Assembly: GCF_901482695.1 (NCBI RefSeq)
Contig: NZ_LR590484.1
Coordinates: 5,084,001 to 5,148,000 of the forward strand
DNA length: 64,000 nt
Direction of reading: 5' to 3'
Origin: Sphingobacterium thalpophilum
Lineage (GTDB): Bacteria; Bacteroidota; Bacteroidia; Sphingobacteriales; Sphingobacteriaceae
Within the stretch, counting starts at the first letter, position 1; the number at the start of each line of letters is the position of its first letter. The notes below the pieces were generated by a model. That model saw only the letters and a list, made by a program, of their open reading frames with translations, ran no database searches and was not told the origin of the DNA. Of this stretch, positions 25,322-34,415 are shown piece by piece. The translations under genes were made by a program, and so were the position numbers.

Positions 25322-26518
25322 TTAACGGTCCACCTCCCCCAACACGATATCAATCGATCCTAAGATAGCAATCAAATCCGCAATTAAAACCCCTTTGCCG
25401 AGTTCAGAAATGACAGACAGGTTATTGAAACTCGGTCCCCGGGATTTTACCCGCAAAGGGATATCCGATTTCTCTTTTGTCACGAAATAGAAGCCAAGTT
25501 CACCCTTGGGGTTTTCCGCACGTATGTAATAGTCCTGTGCCTTCAGATTGACTTTTTTAGGAACCAGCGCCCGAGGATCAAAATCGGGAGTGCGCGCATA
25601 TTCTTTTTGCAGACGTTCTAAGCATTGCTCCACAATTCGGACCGATTCTTTGACTTCATCCACACGGACTTTATACCGATCCCAACAGTCTCCTATAGTC
25701 CCCATCTCCCCCTTACCGATCGGAATGTCAAATTCTATCTCCGGATAGACAGAGTAAGCATCGATACGTCTCAAATCCCATTTGATACCTGACGCGCGTA
25801 GCATAGGACCTGACACCCCGTAATTAATGGCTACCTCTGGTGGGAGAACGCCAATATTTGCCGTTCGGGATATAAAAATCTGATTTGAAGTGAGTATTTC
25901 GTCCAGCTCCACCAATTTAGGCTTAAAGTAACGGACAAACTCCATACACCTGTTTTCAAAGCCCACAGGCAGGTCATAAAACAGGCCACCTACCCAGATA
26001 TAATTGTATAGCATCCGCGAGCCTGACGCCCACTCCAGCATATTCATAATATGTTCCCTATCCCTAAAACACCAAAGAAAAGGTGTCGTGGCTCCTATAT
26101 CGATGCCGTAAGTCCCTATTGCAATAAGGTGTGATGCGATTCGATTAAGTTCGCAGACCAGTACCCGTATATACTCAATTCGCTTCGGAATTTTGCTGTC
26201 CAGTCCCAGCATGCGTTCTACACCCATCACAAAAGCATGGCTATTATTCATCGAAGCCAGATAGTCCAGCCGATCGGTAAAAGGAATCGTCTTTCCGTAG
26301 TTTAAAGACTCTGCATGTTTATCAAAACAGCGATGCAGGTATCCGAGATGGGGCACGACCTCCTTCACCACCTCGCCATCAGTAATCAACTGCAACCGCA
26401 ATACGCCATGCGTAGATGGATGTTGAGGCCCCATGTTTAAGACCATTTCCTGGCTTGAAATATCGGTCAGATGCTTTTCGTAACGGTCCAATGCCGTTCT
26501 ATATTTTGGATTAGCCAT
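25322..26518 (-). CDS. nuoD: NADH-quinone oxidoreductase subunit D
   Basis: The 49-kDa subunit that with NuoB and NuoH shapes the quinone site of respiratory complex I. Diagnostic stretches are MGPQHPSTHGVLR (residues about 29-41), HLGYLHRCFDKHAE, the ASMNNSHAFVMGVE region, and the C-terminal ILGSIDIVLGEVDR. The length (398 residues) is normal and nothing suggests decay. It begins 5 bases after nuoC. Unusually, none of the other nuo genes flank the pair: a terminator follows and pdxH precedes nuoC. Confidence 0.96.
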   Translation of the reverse strand: MANPKYRTALDRYEKHLTDISSQEMVLNMGPQHPSTHGVLRLQLITDGEVVKEVVPHLGYLHRCFDKHAESLNYGKTIPFTDRLDYLASMNNSHAFVMGVERMLGLDSKIPKRIEYIRVLVCELNRIASHLIAIGTYGIDIGATTPFLWCFRDREHIMNMLEWASGSRMLYNYIWVGGLFYDLPVGFENRCMEFVRYFKPKLVELDEILTSNQIFISRTANIGVLPPEVAINYGVSGPMLRASGIKWDLRRIDAYSVYPEIEFDIPIGKGEMGTIGDCWDRYKVRVDEVKESVRIVEQCLERLQKEYARTPDFDPRALVPKKVNLKAQDYYIRAENPKGELGFYFVTKEKSDIPLRVKSRGPSFNNLSVISELGKGVLIADLIAILGSIDIVLGEVDR

Positions 26519-26523
26519 TCGCT

Positions 26524-27015
26524 TTAATTAATGTTAATTCCATGATATTTTTCAGCATCCTTATAATCTTTACGTAAGGGATGCCCTTCCCAATCATCTG
26601 GCATAAGTATTCTCCTCAGATCAGGATGTCCATCGAAATAGATGCCCATGAGATCAAAGGCTTCCCGTTCATGCCAGTCTGCTGTACGCCATACTGACGT
26701 TACCGAGGGGATTTCCGGTAGCTCGTCTAACGAACGATTTGCAGCAAGCAATTCGACTTTCAGCACGAGCGTATGCCGATAGGGTAGCGAGTTGAGATGA
26801 TATACAACAGTGAAATGGTCTATATAATCTACAGCGGAAAGGTTACTCAAAAAATCAAAATATAGGCCTTCCGTGTCCCGCAAGAAGTGACAGATATCAA
26901 CCAGATGTTCACAACTAATGAACAAAGCGGGTTGCAAGCCTGAGGTCTCTTCCCGAAGCACTACTGCAGGCCCGAACGCTGCAACAAGCTTGGATTTTAT
27001 TTCGTCAAAAGTCAT
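26524..27015 (-). CDS. nuoC: NADH-quinone oxidoreductase subunit C
   Basis: The 30-kDa subunit of the complex I peripheral arm. The family signature is EREAFDLMGIYFDGHPDLRRIL (about residues 118-139) followed by DWEGHPLRKDY, both intact. The 163-residue length matches the separate (not NuoCD-fused) form. It is separated from pdxH by one base and from nuoD by five, so the three genes form one transcript. nuoA, nuoB and nuoE-N are not adjacent. Confidence 0.95.
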   Translation of the reverse strand: MTFDEIKSKLVAAFGPAVVLREETSGLQPALFISCEHLVDICHFLRDTEGLYFDFLSNLSAVDYIDHFTVVYHLNSLPYRHTLVLKVELLAANRSLDELPEIPSVTSVWRTADWHEREAFDLMGIYFDGHPDLRRILMPDDWEGHPLRKDYKDAEKYHGININ

Positions 27016-27016
27016 G

Positions 27017-27670
27017 TTAGGGTGCTAAGCGTGTGATTTTCCAAGAATCTGCTATTTTTTTATAAACAATGCGATCGTGCAAGCGGCTTGCGCGCCCTTG
27101 CCAAAACTCAAAATAGATCGGCTTCAGTAGGTAGCCACCCCAGTGTATAGGCCTGGGAACAAAATCGCTATCCTCATACTGTCGCGCAAGCTCCTCGACC
27201 TTCACTTCCAAATAATGCCGGTTGGGAATTTCCTGGCTTTGCGGCGACGCAATTGCACCAAGACGACTACCCTTGGGGCGAGACTGAAAGTACTCCTCTG
27301 AGTCAGACTCGTTAACAAAGTCAATCACACCTTCTATTCGTACCTGTCGTTGCAGTTCAGGCCAAAAGAATAGTAGGGACGCATGTGGGTTGGCCCGCAT
27401 CTCTTCGCCTTTTCGGCTCTCGTAATTGGTAAAAAAAACCAGACCTTCATCGACAATGTCTTTCATTAGAACAACACGCGATGAGGGCATATGATGAGCA
27501 GACACTGTGGATAATACCATGGCGTTTGGTTCGATTACTTCACTGTGAACCGCCTCATCAAACCATCTTTTAAACTGTCGGACTGGGTCGTGGTCCACAT
27601 CAGACTCCGAAAGATTACCCAATACATAATCCTGTCGGATCGCAGCAATATCTTTATGTTGAATGGACAT
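27017..27670 (-). CDS. pdxH: Pyridoxamine/pyridoxine 5'-phosphate oxidase
   Basis: FMN enzyme that makes pyridoxal 5'-phosphate from PNP or PMP. Starts typically (DYVLGNLSESDVDHDPVRQFKRWFDEA). Motifs include MVLSTVSAHHMPSSRVVLMKD (FMN binding), FFTNYESRKGEEM, and the C-terminal signature EFWQGRASRLHDR. The 217-residue length is normal. It is first in a three-gene unit with nuoC and nuoD. A -7 box TAAGTTTG (minus strand 27698-27691) lies just upstream, although a matching -33 is not clear. Confidence 0.96.
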   Translation of the reverse strand: MSIQHKDIAAIRQDYVLGNLSESDVDHDPVRQFKRWFDEAVHSEVIEPNAMVLSTVSAHHMPSSRVVLMKDIVDEGLVFFTNYESRKGEEMRANPHASLLFFWPELQRQVRIEGVIDFVNESDSEEYFQSRPKGSRLGAIASPQSQEIPNRHYLEVKVEELARQYEDSDFVPRPIHWGGYLLKPIYFEFWQGRASRLHDRIVYKKIADSWKITRLAP

Positions 27671-27820
27671 AGAAATCTCTTTTTTTCCTACAAACTTACT
27701 AAAATCATTGCTTTTTCTCTATAAACCTAGTAGAAATTGACGAAAAGCTTTTTTTTGGCATAGATCTCGCATATCATAAGTAGTAGAAGTAATTTATATA
27801 AAAAACTAAATCTTGACCAT

Positions 27821-28384
27821 ATGTTTAACGAATTAGATCCACAAAAAGGCAGCTTACTGATCTCCGAACCATTTATGCTTGATCCGCGTTTCCTACGGTC
27901 AGTCATTTTACTCTGCGACTACAACGACGAAGGATGTCTGGGCTTTGTCTTAAATACTAAAACCAATGTACGTATCGGTCAACTGCTGACAACGGTACCC
28001 GACTGCGATTTCCCGATCTATCTCGGGGGCCCTGTAGCCCAAGAGAGCTTATTTTTTGTACACAGTCGTTTTGACCTTTTACTCAGCGGCGAAGAAGTCG
28101 CGCCCGGAATTTATTTTGGTGGCGATGAGGATAAACTGATCGATGCCCTGCGGTCTCATAGCATTCAGCATAGTGAACTCAAATTTTTTATAGGCTACTC
28201 GGGCTGGGCTTCTGGCCAGCTGGCTCGTGAACTTCAGGAAAATAGCTGGGCTGTGCAAAACAAATATCGTCAGGAGATTATCTTTGAGGGAGATGGTGAA
28301 CTCCTTTGGAAAGACGCCGTTATTGGGTTGGGCCCCAAATATGCCCATGTTGCTAATTTTCCGAAAAGCCCTGAGTTGAACTAA
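27821..28384 (+). CDS. YqgE/AlgH family protein
   Basis: A 187-residue protein of the widespread UPF0301 family; the biochemical role is unknown. Diagnostic parts are KGSLLISEPFMLDPRFLRSVILL near the N-terminus, GFVLNTKTN, YLGGPVAQESLFFVHS and the C-terminal FIGYSGWASGQLARELQENSW. It is transcribed divergently from pdxH across a 150-base spacer and looks monocistronic. Confidence 0.93.
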   Translation: MFNELDPQKGSLLISEPFMLDPRFLRSVILLCDYNDEGCLGFVLNTKTNVRIGQLLTTVPDCDFPIYLGGPVAQESLFFVHSRFDLLLSGEEVAPGIYFGGDEDKLIDALRSHSIQHSELKFFIGYSGWASGQLARELQENSWAVQNKYRQEIIFEGDGELLWKDAVIGLGPKYAHVANFPKSPELN

Positions 28385-28561
28385 GGGCAGAATCAATGGG
28401 CGAGCTAATGACAGTTAATAATTGCAGCGAAGTCAGCTCGCTTACATAACTATGACAAAATGAACACCTGTTCTGCCATCCTGTCCTATCCAAGCCGTTT
28501 GGAACAACGATTGTGCAGGTACTACCAAAATATTAAAAATTAAAAATTCGATATACAAATT

Positions 28562-30451
28562 ATGAATCCAGAAAAAGGTAGTATTTCAATCCATACGGAG
28601 AACATATTTCCCGTCATCAAAAAATTCTTGTACTCTGATAATGAAATTTTCTTGCGTGAGCTGGTATCCAACGCTGTCGATGCATCACAGAAAATAAAAC
28701 GTCTAGCGTCTCTTGGCCAATACAGTGGTGAAACTGGAGAGCTGATCGTTGATGTCAAATTTGATGAAGCAGCCAAAACGATTACCATATCGGATAACGG
28801 TATAGGTATGACGGCTGAAGAGATCAAAAAGTATATCAATCAGATCGCATTTTCCGGAGCTACTGAATTTATGGAAAAATTCAAAGAAGCCAACGATGCC
28901 AATGAAATTATCGGCCGCTTTGGTTTAGGATTCTATTCAGCATTTATGGTAGCGGATACCGTAGAAATCCAATCACTTTCTTATCAGGATGGCGCCGAAC
29001 CTGCGCATTGGACCTGTGATGGAAGTACCTCATATGAGATATCAACAGGAACACGCACCACCCGCGGTACAGATGTCATTTTGCATATCAACGACGAGTC
29101 AACCGAATTTTTAAATCAGTCCCGTCTGCAGGATATTTTGGACAAGTACGCCAAATTCCTCCCTATCCCCATCAGATTCGGTACAAAAACAACTTCTGAG
29201 CCCGATGGAGAAGATGAAGAAGGTAAACCCAAATACAAATCTGTTGAAGTTGACAACATCATCAACAACACCAATCCAGCTTGGACAAAATCACCTTCTG
29301 AACTGAAAGATGAGGATTACTTAGCCTTCTACCGTGAATTGTATCCTTATTCGATGGATGAGCCATTATTCTGGATTCACCTGAATGTTGATTATCCTTT
29401 TAATCTGACAGGGATCCTTTACTTCCCTAAAGTAAAAAACGAGCTTGAAATTCAGCGGAACAAGATCAAATTGTATTCAAGGCAGGTATTCATTACGGAT
29501 GAGGTAAAAGATATCGTGCCTGAATTCCTGATGTTACTTCACGGCGTCATCGACTCCCCGGATATTCCGTTGAACGTATCCCGCTCGTTTCTGCAAGCGG
29601 ACAGCAACGTGAAGAAAATCAACAGCTATATCACAAAGAAAGTCGCGGACAAATTAAATGAAATTTTCAAATCTGATCGTCCAGGCTTTGAGGAAAAATG
29701 GACAGATATAGGCTTATTTATTAAATATGGCATGTTGAGCGACGAGAAATTTGCTGAAAAAGCAAATGACTTCTGCTTACTCAAAAGCACGGCCGGCCAA
29801 AGTTATACCATCAAAGAATACTACGAAAAAGTAAAAGATATTCAATCAGATAAAGATGGTAATATCGTTTACCTGTACACCCACGATCCTGCACAGCAAG
29901 ATGGTTTTATCCAGACTGCTCTGAACAAGGGCTACGATGTACTGGTACTTGACGGACCGCTTGACACCCACTTTGCTTCCTATTTGGAGCAGAAAGGTGG
30001 TGAAAAAGTGCAATTGAAACGTGTTGACGCCGACGTCATCGATAAACTTATCCAAAAGGATGACAAGGTAGAGCTGTCACTGTCCGAAGATGAATCAAAA
30101 AAGGCACTTGAAGTTTTCGAGAAAGCCATTTCGCGTCAGGATATGAAGGTGGAAGTCGGCGCACTCCATGAAACGGACTTACCTGTATCCGTCACGATCG
30201 ATGAATTTATGCGCCGTATGAAAGATATGGCAAAAACTGGTGGTGGCATGAACTTTTACGGTACGCTACCTGACAATTACAAAGTTACAGTCAATGGAAA
30301 CCACCCGTTGATTAAGCGGATTCTTTCTGCTTCTGAGGAAGAGGGATCTAAACTGGCAAAACAAGCATTCGATCTGGCTCTATTATCTAGAGGACTTCTT
30401 TCCGGAGCGGATTTAACTTCCTTCGTTAAACGAAGTGTCGAAATGATTTAA
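28562..30451 (+). CDS. htpG: Molecular chaperone HtpG (Hsp90)
   Basis: Cytosolic Hsp90 of 629 residues. The N-terminal GHKL ATPase motifs are all present: ELVSNAVDAS with the catalytic Glu region, DNGIGM (about residue 79), and the lid GRFGLGFYSAFM (about 119). The middle domain carries NVSRSFLQ, including the conserved arginine of the ATP gamma-phosphate contact. The C-terminal dimerisation domain ends with a FVKRSVEMI tail and lacks the eukaryotic MEEVD. The gene has an A-rich leader and ends at an exceptionally long hairpin. Confidence 0.97.
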   Translation: MNPEKGSISIHTENIFPVIKKFLYSDNEIFLRELVSNAVDASQKIKRLASLGQYSGETGELIVDVKFDEAAKTITISDNGIGMTAEEIKKYINQIAFSGATEFMEKFKEANDANEIIGRFGLGFYSAFMVADTVEIQSLSYQDGAEPAHWTCDGSTSYEISTGTRTTRGTDVILHINDESTEFLNQSRLQDILDKYAKFLPIPIRFGTKTTSEPDGEDEEGKPKYKSVEVDNIINNTNPAWTKSPSELKDEDYLAFYRELYPYSMDEPLFWIHLNVDYPFNLTGILYFPKVKNELEIQRNKIKLYSRQVFITDEVKDIVPEFLMLLHGVIDSPDIPLNVSRSFLQADSNVKKINSYITKKVADKLNEIFKSDRPGFEEKWTDIGLFIKYGMLSDEKFAEKANDFCLLKSTAGQSYTIKEYYEKVKDIQSDKDGNIVYLYTHDPAQQDGFIQTALNKGYDVLVLDGPLDTHFASYLEQKGGEKVQLKRVDADVIDKLIQKDDKVELSLSEDESKKALEVFEKAISRQDMKVEVGALHETDLPVSVTIDEFMRRMKDMAKTGGGMNFYGTLPDNYKVTVNGNHPLIKRILSASEEEGSKLAKQAFDLALLSRGLLSGADLTSFVKRSVEMI

Positions 30452-30458
30452 CACCCAG

Positions 30459-30520
30459 TATGGTGCAAACGAAAAAGGTGGATATCTGTGTGGATATTCA
30501 CCTTTTTCGTTTGCACCATA
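30459..30520. terminator. Exceptionally long perfect hairpin after htpG
   Basis: Arms 30459-30480 and 30499-30520 are perfect 22-bp complements, and the inner bases extend the stem to 28 bp (one G-T) with a six-base loop. It begins eight bases after the htpG stop. There is no T-run after it, so it may be a processing or mRNA-stabilising structure as much as a terminator. Confidence 0.6.
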
Positions 30521-30651
30521 CCCCGAGTTACCTCGTGGTTTTGCCCCCACTTTTAGTTGGAACCAAGTGTTTCAACTGCGGTTTTTTATTAAATTTTAAT
30601 AAACTAATCTTCACTTAGTTGGCGGGTAAAGACTCTTTTTTGATTCAAAAA

Positions 30652-30683
30652 TTTGGATAGAAACAGGTTTAATCGTACTTTTG
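30652..30683 (+). promoter_or_regulatory. Consensus promoter of tRNA-His
   Basis: TTTG at 30652-30655, a 20-base spacer and TACTTTTG at 30676-30683 form a near-ideal Bacteroidota promoter, ending 15 bases before the tRNA. Confidence 0.8.
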
Positions 30684-30698
30684 TATCATCAAAATCAC

Positions 30699-30773
30699 GG
30701 TAGGTATAGCTCAGTTGGTTAGAGCACTAGATTGTGGTTCTAGGGGTCGTCGGTTCGAGCCCGATTACTTACC
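30699..30773 (+). tRNA. tRNA-His (anticodon GTG)
   Basis: Cloverleaf with the extra 5' G (G-1) paired to C73, the hallmark of tRNA-His. The D stem GCTC is followed by AGTTGGTTA, the anticodon stem CTAGA/TCTAG closes the loop TTGTGGT (anticodon GTG), and the T arm is GTCGG-TTCGAGC-CCGAT. CCA is not encoded. A terminator follows at once. Confidence 0.96.
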
Positions 30774-30774
30774 C

Positions 30775-30810
30775 AAAAGGCAGACCAAAATTGGTTTGCC
30801 TTTTGTTTTT
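30775..30810 (+). terminator. Terminator of tRNA-His
   Basis: A 13-bp stem with one mismatch (30775-30787 with 30792-30804) and a short loop runs into a long T-rich tract, immediately after the tRNA. Confidence 0.85.
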
Positions 30811-31091
30811 TCAGAGCTGGATGTGCCTCATGTTCAGCCAATGAGTGCCTTCCTTCCATCAGCGTCCACTGACTCAATTTTTAGCACTTACAACAATAGC
30901 TGCGGTACACGACATGATGTGAAAAAGAAATCACCCAATATCTATATTGACATATTGACCAAACAGTTATATATGGTCTTGGTATTTTAATCAGATATCT
31001 TATATTTACAGGAATCAACATTATGATTTAGCTGACAGAAGCATGGTTCAGCATAGCGTACTATGATGTTTGATGCTATTTTAAACTTATC

Positions 31092-32129
31092 ATGACAATG
31101 AGCAATAAAACAATCAACACAGGAATCTTAAGCTTTGGCATGTCGGGGAGAGTCTTCCACGCGCCCTTTATCCACATTAATCCGCATTTTAATCTTGTTG
31201 CTGTAGTTGAGCGATCTACAAAAGCAGCTCATCAGCTTTATCCGGCAATAAAAAGCTATGATACTGTTATGGAGCTACTGGCTGATGACTCTATTGAACT
31301 CGTAATTGTAAACACGCCAAACCATACACATTTTGAGTATGCCACCGCAGCCCTTCACGCAGGCAAGCATGTCCTGCTTGAAAAGCCCGCAGTAGAAGAC
31401 CTGTTACAGTTCGAAAAACTTATGGCAGTTAGTAAAGATACCGGGAAGCGGGTTTTCTTTTATCAGAACAGACGCTTTGACAGTCATTTTCTGGAAGTCA
31501 AAAATGTCGTGGAGCGCGGTGACCTCGGTAAATTGACTGAAGTACATTTTCGGTTTGACCGTTATAAAATCGAACTGGGACAAAAATATTTCAAGGAAAA
31601 TAATCAGTATCTTTCAAGTGGTCTTACCTATGACCTAGGTCCACATCTTATAGACCAAGCAATTTCTCTATTCGGCCGCCCGCTGAAGTTCAGTAAAACC
31701 ACTACTGTCAATAGACCTGGCTCGCAGGTGGCCGATTATTTTCATTACCATCTACGTTATCCAAATAATCTCAATGTTTTTCTCACGGGAAGCCTCGCTG
31801 TTGCCGAACCCTTACCAGCGTTTGTACTCCATGGCACCAAAGGAAGTTTCATTAAAACGATGGCTGATGTACAAGAACAACAGCTGATGGACGGTATGCT
31901 CCCTGACACAGCGTTATATGGTAGAGAACCGAAAGGTAGTGAAGGAAAGCTTGTTGTGGTAGACAGTAACAACGAGAGAAAGATCTCTTATCCCCAATCG
32001 CCTAAAGGAGATTATAATCTCCTGTTTGAAGCGATTTATGATAACCTTTATGCTGACGTGCCTTTTCCAATTAAAGCAGAGCATATCCGGTGGCAGATAG
32101 AAATGCTCCAAGCCGAAGACAGCTTATAG
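31092..32129 (+). CDS. Gfo/Idh/MocA family NAD(P)-dependent oxidoreductase
   Basis: A 345-residue protein with an N-terminal Rossmann domain whose glycine motif is SFGMSGRVFHAPF and the catalytic-type lysine motif HVLLEKPAVED (Lys about 97). The C-terminal alpha/beta domain has YDLGPHLIDQA, where the histidine is the usual second catalytic residue. The GMSGRVFHAPF form is typical of the YdgJ/IolX-like branch, which acts on inositols or related sugars; substrate is not determined. It is a single gene with a short hairpin after the stop. Confidence 0.92.
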   Translation: MTMSNKTINTGILSFGMSGRVFHAPFIHINPHFNLVAVVERSTKAAHQLYPAIKSYDTVMELLADDSIELVIVNTPNHTHFEYATAALHAGKHVLLEKPAVEDLLQFEKLMAVSKDTGKRVFFYQNRRFDSHFLEVKNVVERGDLGKLTEVHFRFDRYKIELGQKYFKENNQYLSSGLTYDLGPHLIDQAISLFGRPLKFSKTTTVNRPGSQVADYFHYHLRYPNNLNVFLTGSLAVAEPLPAFVLHGTKGSFIKTMADVQEQQLMDGMLPDTALYGREPKGSEGKLVVVDSNNERKISYPQSPKGDYNLLFEAIYDNLYADVPFPIKAEHIRWQIEMLQAEDSL

Positions 32130-32135
32130 ATTAAA

Positions 32136-32165
32136 GCCATCCCAACTCCAAGGGATGGCACTCTC
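32136..32165. terminator. Short hairpin between convergent genes
   Basis: A perfect 8-bp stem (32136-32143 with 32152-32159) with an eight-base loop lies between the ends of the oxidoreductase (plus) and the barrel gene (minus). T-rich but broken tails exist on both sides, so it may serve both genes. Confidence 0.5.
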
Positions 32166-32242
32166 TTGTCATAACTGTTACATCATTTTTAGTTCAAAAT
32201 CATGGATGGCAGCAGTATACATGCGGCTTAACGCAGTCTGAA

Positions 32243-32830
32243 CTAAAATAGATCAAACTTGTACCCAAGCTGGTATTGCTCAATATCTGCGGTCCAATTA
32301 TCAACAATGTTATTTGTCCGGTTAAACTTTCGATACCGAAAGTACACACCCCCTATTTCTGCGCCCAGGCTATACCCTGTTCTGGGTTTGCTACGAAACG
32401 CATTCGCTCCATTATTCAATTGGTAACGGTCGTCATTGAGTAGAAAGTTAAAATCGAGTCCTCCCATGATCGCAACCGTACTCGTAAAACTTATTTTTAG
32501 ATACAGTGGCACGTTTATATACTCAAGCTTTCTTGTACCAGCACCAATACCATGCTCGCGTTGGGCGGTCGTCTCATTGTTGCGGATCCGAACCAAATTA
32601 TAGGCAGGCTCGGCCTGTAATGCCAGATTCTTGTTAAAATGATAATTTACATGACCGCCTAGCTGATAGCCAATTCGTTTACTGGAATAAAATCCTGTTC
32701 CATTGGTACTGGACAGATTCCCCCCTGCCCTCACACCTAAGCCCACTTGAGCCATTGTATTGTTTGGAAATAACGTTGCTGACGCAACGCCACAAGCTAA
32801 AATTGTTTTTATTTTTTTATTCACTGGCAT
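32243..32830 (-). CDS. Outer-membrane beta-barrel protein (PorT-like)
   Basis: A 195-residue exported protein. ATG at 32830 (MPVNKKIKTI) gives a normal signal peptide cut after NTMA-Q, so the upstream part of the open frame is dropped. The mature part alternates polar and hydrophobic residues in barrel-type strands (VGLGVRAGGNLSS, GYQLGGHVNYHFNKNLALQAEPAYN, GYSLGAEIGGVYFRYRK) and ends in an aromatic residue. This is the PF13568 outer-membrane barrel type common in Bacteroidota. The function beyond being an OM protein is unknown. Confidence 0.85.
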   Translation of the reverse strand: MPVNKKIKTILACGVASATLFPNNTMAQVGLGVRAGGNLSSTNGTGFYSSKRIGYQLGGHVNYHFNKNLALQAEPAYNLVRIRNNETTAQREHGIGAGTRKLEYINVPLYLKISFTSTVAIMGGLDFNFLLNDDRYQLNNGANAFRSKPRTGYSLGAEIGGVYFRYRKFNRTNNIVDNWTADIEQYQLGYKFDLF

Positions 32831-33082
32831 AAAAAGTACTGTATTTTCTCTTATCAGTCTCTGTATCACAAACTGGAAAGACTGATCACATAGCATCTAT
32901 TATTAAAAAGTAACGATCTGACTAAAGATACAGCAATTAAACCGATGATTTATTACTTTTATACGAACATTGACATTTCATAGACGAATCCATTTAACTT
33001 TTTGGCATATTACTGAAAATTATTTGCAGCACTTACATTTTTTATGGTAACTTAACGATATAATTGGTCAATAAACTTTAAT

Positions 33083-33781
33083 ATGATGGGTAATGAGGCT
33101 ACAACAATTATTTTAGTACACGGAGCTTGGGGAGATGGTTCTCATTGGCGTTATGTCATCCAAAAGTTACATCATGAAGGATACAAGGTTCGAAGCGTAC
33201 AAAATCCATTGACTTCCATTGTTGATGATATTCAAAAAACAAGCGACCTGATTAATATGCAGGAAGGTCCTGTCATTTTGGTAGGACATTCCTATGGTGG
33301 AGCGGTTATATCAGCTGCAGGAAATCATGAAAAAGTTGCTGCATTAGTCTATATCGCAGCTTTTGCACCTGACGAAGGTGAAAGCCTGATGGATCTACTG
33401 GCACGCAGGAAACAGCCTTCCGGCCTCTTTAACATCATTCCGGACAGAAAGGGATTTCAATGGATCAGTTACGAGAAATTCTGGGAAAGCTTTGCTCATG
33501 ATCTAGATGAGGACGAAGCCTTGGTCATGGCTCTGGCACAAAAACCAACTCACGGTAGCATCTTTGCGGCAAAAGCAGGCAAGCCAGCCTGGAAATCAAA
33601 GCCCAGCTGGTATCAGGTTTCTGACAATGACCGCATGATACCTCCTGCGACACAAAAGGAAATGGCAGAGCGGATACAGGCAAAAAAAACTATCCATCTA
33701 GATGCCAGCCATGCGTCCCTAGTTTCACATGCAGACGAAATTACAGCATTGATAAAGGAAGCGGTGGCGGCACTGTCCTAA
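33083..33781 (+). CDS. Alpha/beta-fold hydrolase (esterase-like)
   Basis: A 232-residue cytoplasmic hydrolase. The oxyanion region is ILVHGAWGDGSHW (residues 10-22), the nucleophile elbow is LVGHSYGG (Ser near 76), the acid probably lies in VSDNDRMIPP, and the histidine in DASHASLVSH. This wording matches the plant salicylate esterase/hydroxynitrile lyase-like group seen in bacteria, with unknown natural substrate. Transcribed divergently from the barrel gene across about 250 bases. No operon partner. Confidence 0.9.
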   Translation: MMGNEATTIILVHGAWGDGSHWRYVIQKLHHEGYKVRSVQNPLTSIVDDIQKTSDLINMQEGPVILVGHSYGGAVISAAGNHEKVAALVYIAAFAPDEGESLMDLLARRKQPSGLFNIIPDRKGFQWISYEKFWESFAHDLDEDEALVMALAQKPTHGSIFAAKAGKPAWKSKPSWYQVSDNDRMIPPATQKEMAERIQAKKTIHLDASHASLVSHADEITALIKEAVAALS

Positions 33782-33851
33782 ACATGGTGATTGCCTCCCA
33801 TAGAAACACCATCCTAAAGATCTGGACTGAGATGCAGGATATCTCTGAGGG

Positions 33852-34415
33852 TCAATTCGCATTAATCAGCTCTTCTAAAGCCTTTGTAATCTCCGGTGCA
33901 GCATAATCTCTGCTACCTTCGAGCCGTTCAACGATCTGCCCATTTTTATCCAATATCACAGTCGTAGGAATGGACGCGCCCAAAAACTCTGGCGGAATAT
34001 CGCCGGATGGTGTGTACAATGGCAGATCGTAACTATTTTCTTTAAAAAATGCAGCGGATTTTTCTATATCGTTGTCCACGTCTACCATTAAAAATTCGAT
34101 GTGTTGATTCCCTTTAAAAGTACTCCACAGACTGTTAATAGAAGGCATTTCGTGAATGCATGGTGGACACCAAGTTGCCCAGAAATTGATAAATACCACT
34201 TTACCTTTCAGCGAGTCCAATGTCACAACCTGTCCTTTCTGGTCTCTGAACGCAACTTTGCCCGTTTCTGCCACCGTTGTCTCTGTGGCAATCTCTTGCT
34301 GCTCCGGCACTTTCGTCTCGCCGGCTTTTTGCCGATTTTCACAAGCAGCCAAGCTACTGGCTGCAATGATCAGCGCACCTAACTGTGTTGCTAACTGGTT
34401 AAATTTTATTTGCAT
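33852..34415 (-). CDS. TlpA/ResA-like thioredoxin-fold lipoprotein
   Basis: ATG at 34415 (MQIKFNQLAT) is followed by a signal and lipobox SSLAAC (Cys about 25), so the protein should be lipid-anchored in the envelope. After a Glu/Thr-rich linker the thioredoxin domain has the active site WATWCPPCIHEMP, and the cis-proline motif SIPTTVILD. TlpA-type reductases keep periplasmic cysteines reduced, for example during cytochrome c or copper-centre assembly. It lies near the copper chaperone and CopA genes on the same strand but with a 300-base gap, so a functional link is only suggestive. Confidence 0.9.
   Translation of the reverse strand: MQIKFNQLATQLGALIIAASSLAACENRQKAGETKVPEQQEIATETTVAETGKVAFRDQKGQVVTLDSLKGKVVFINFWATWCPPCIHEMPSINSLWSTFKGNQHIEFLMVDVDNDIEKSAAFFKENSYDLPLYTPSGDIPPEFLGASIPTTVILDKNGQIVERLEGSRDYAAPEITKALEELINAN

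Larger units (their letters stand above)
30521..31091. other. Intergenic region holding tRNA-His unit
   Basis: Apart from the tRNA-His promoter, gene and terminator listed separately, I see no gene here. An open frame at 30715-30990 runs through the tRNA and its terminator and is not coding. From 30811 to 31091 the sequence is non-coding by appearance and should contain the promoter of the oxidoreductase gene. Confidence 0.5.

Noticed and set aside
30715..30990. Open frame beginning inside tRNA-His
   Set aside because: It reads through the tRNA and its terminator; the RNA structure explains the sequence.
32990..33082. E. coli-like TTGACA box upstream of the alpha/beta hydrolase
   Set aside because: The housekeeping sigma factor of this phylum recognises TTTG/TAnnTTTG; a single TTGACA without a proper partner is probably chance.
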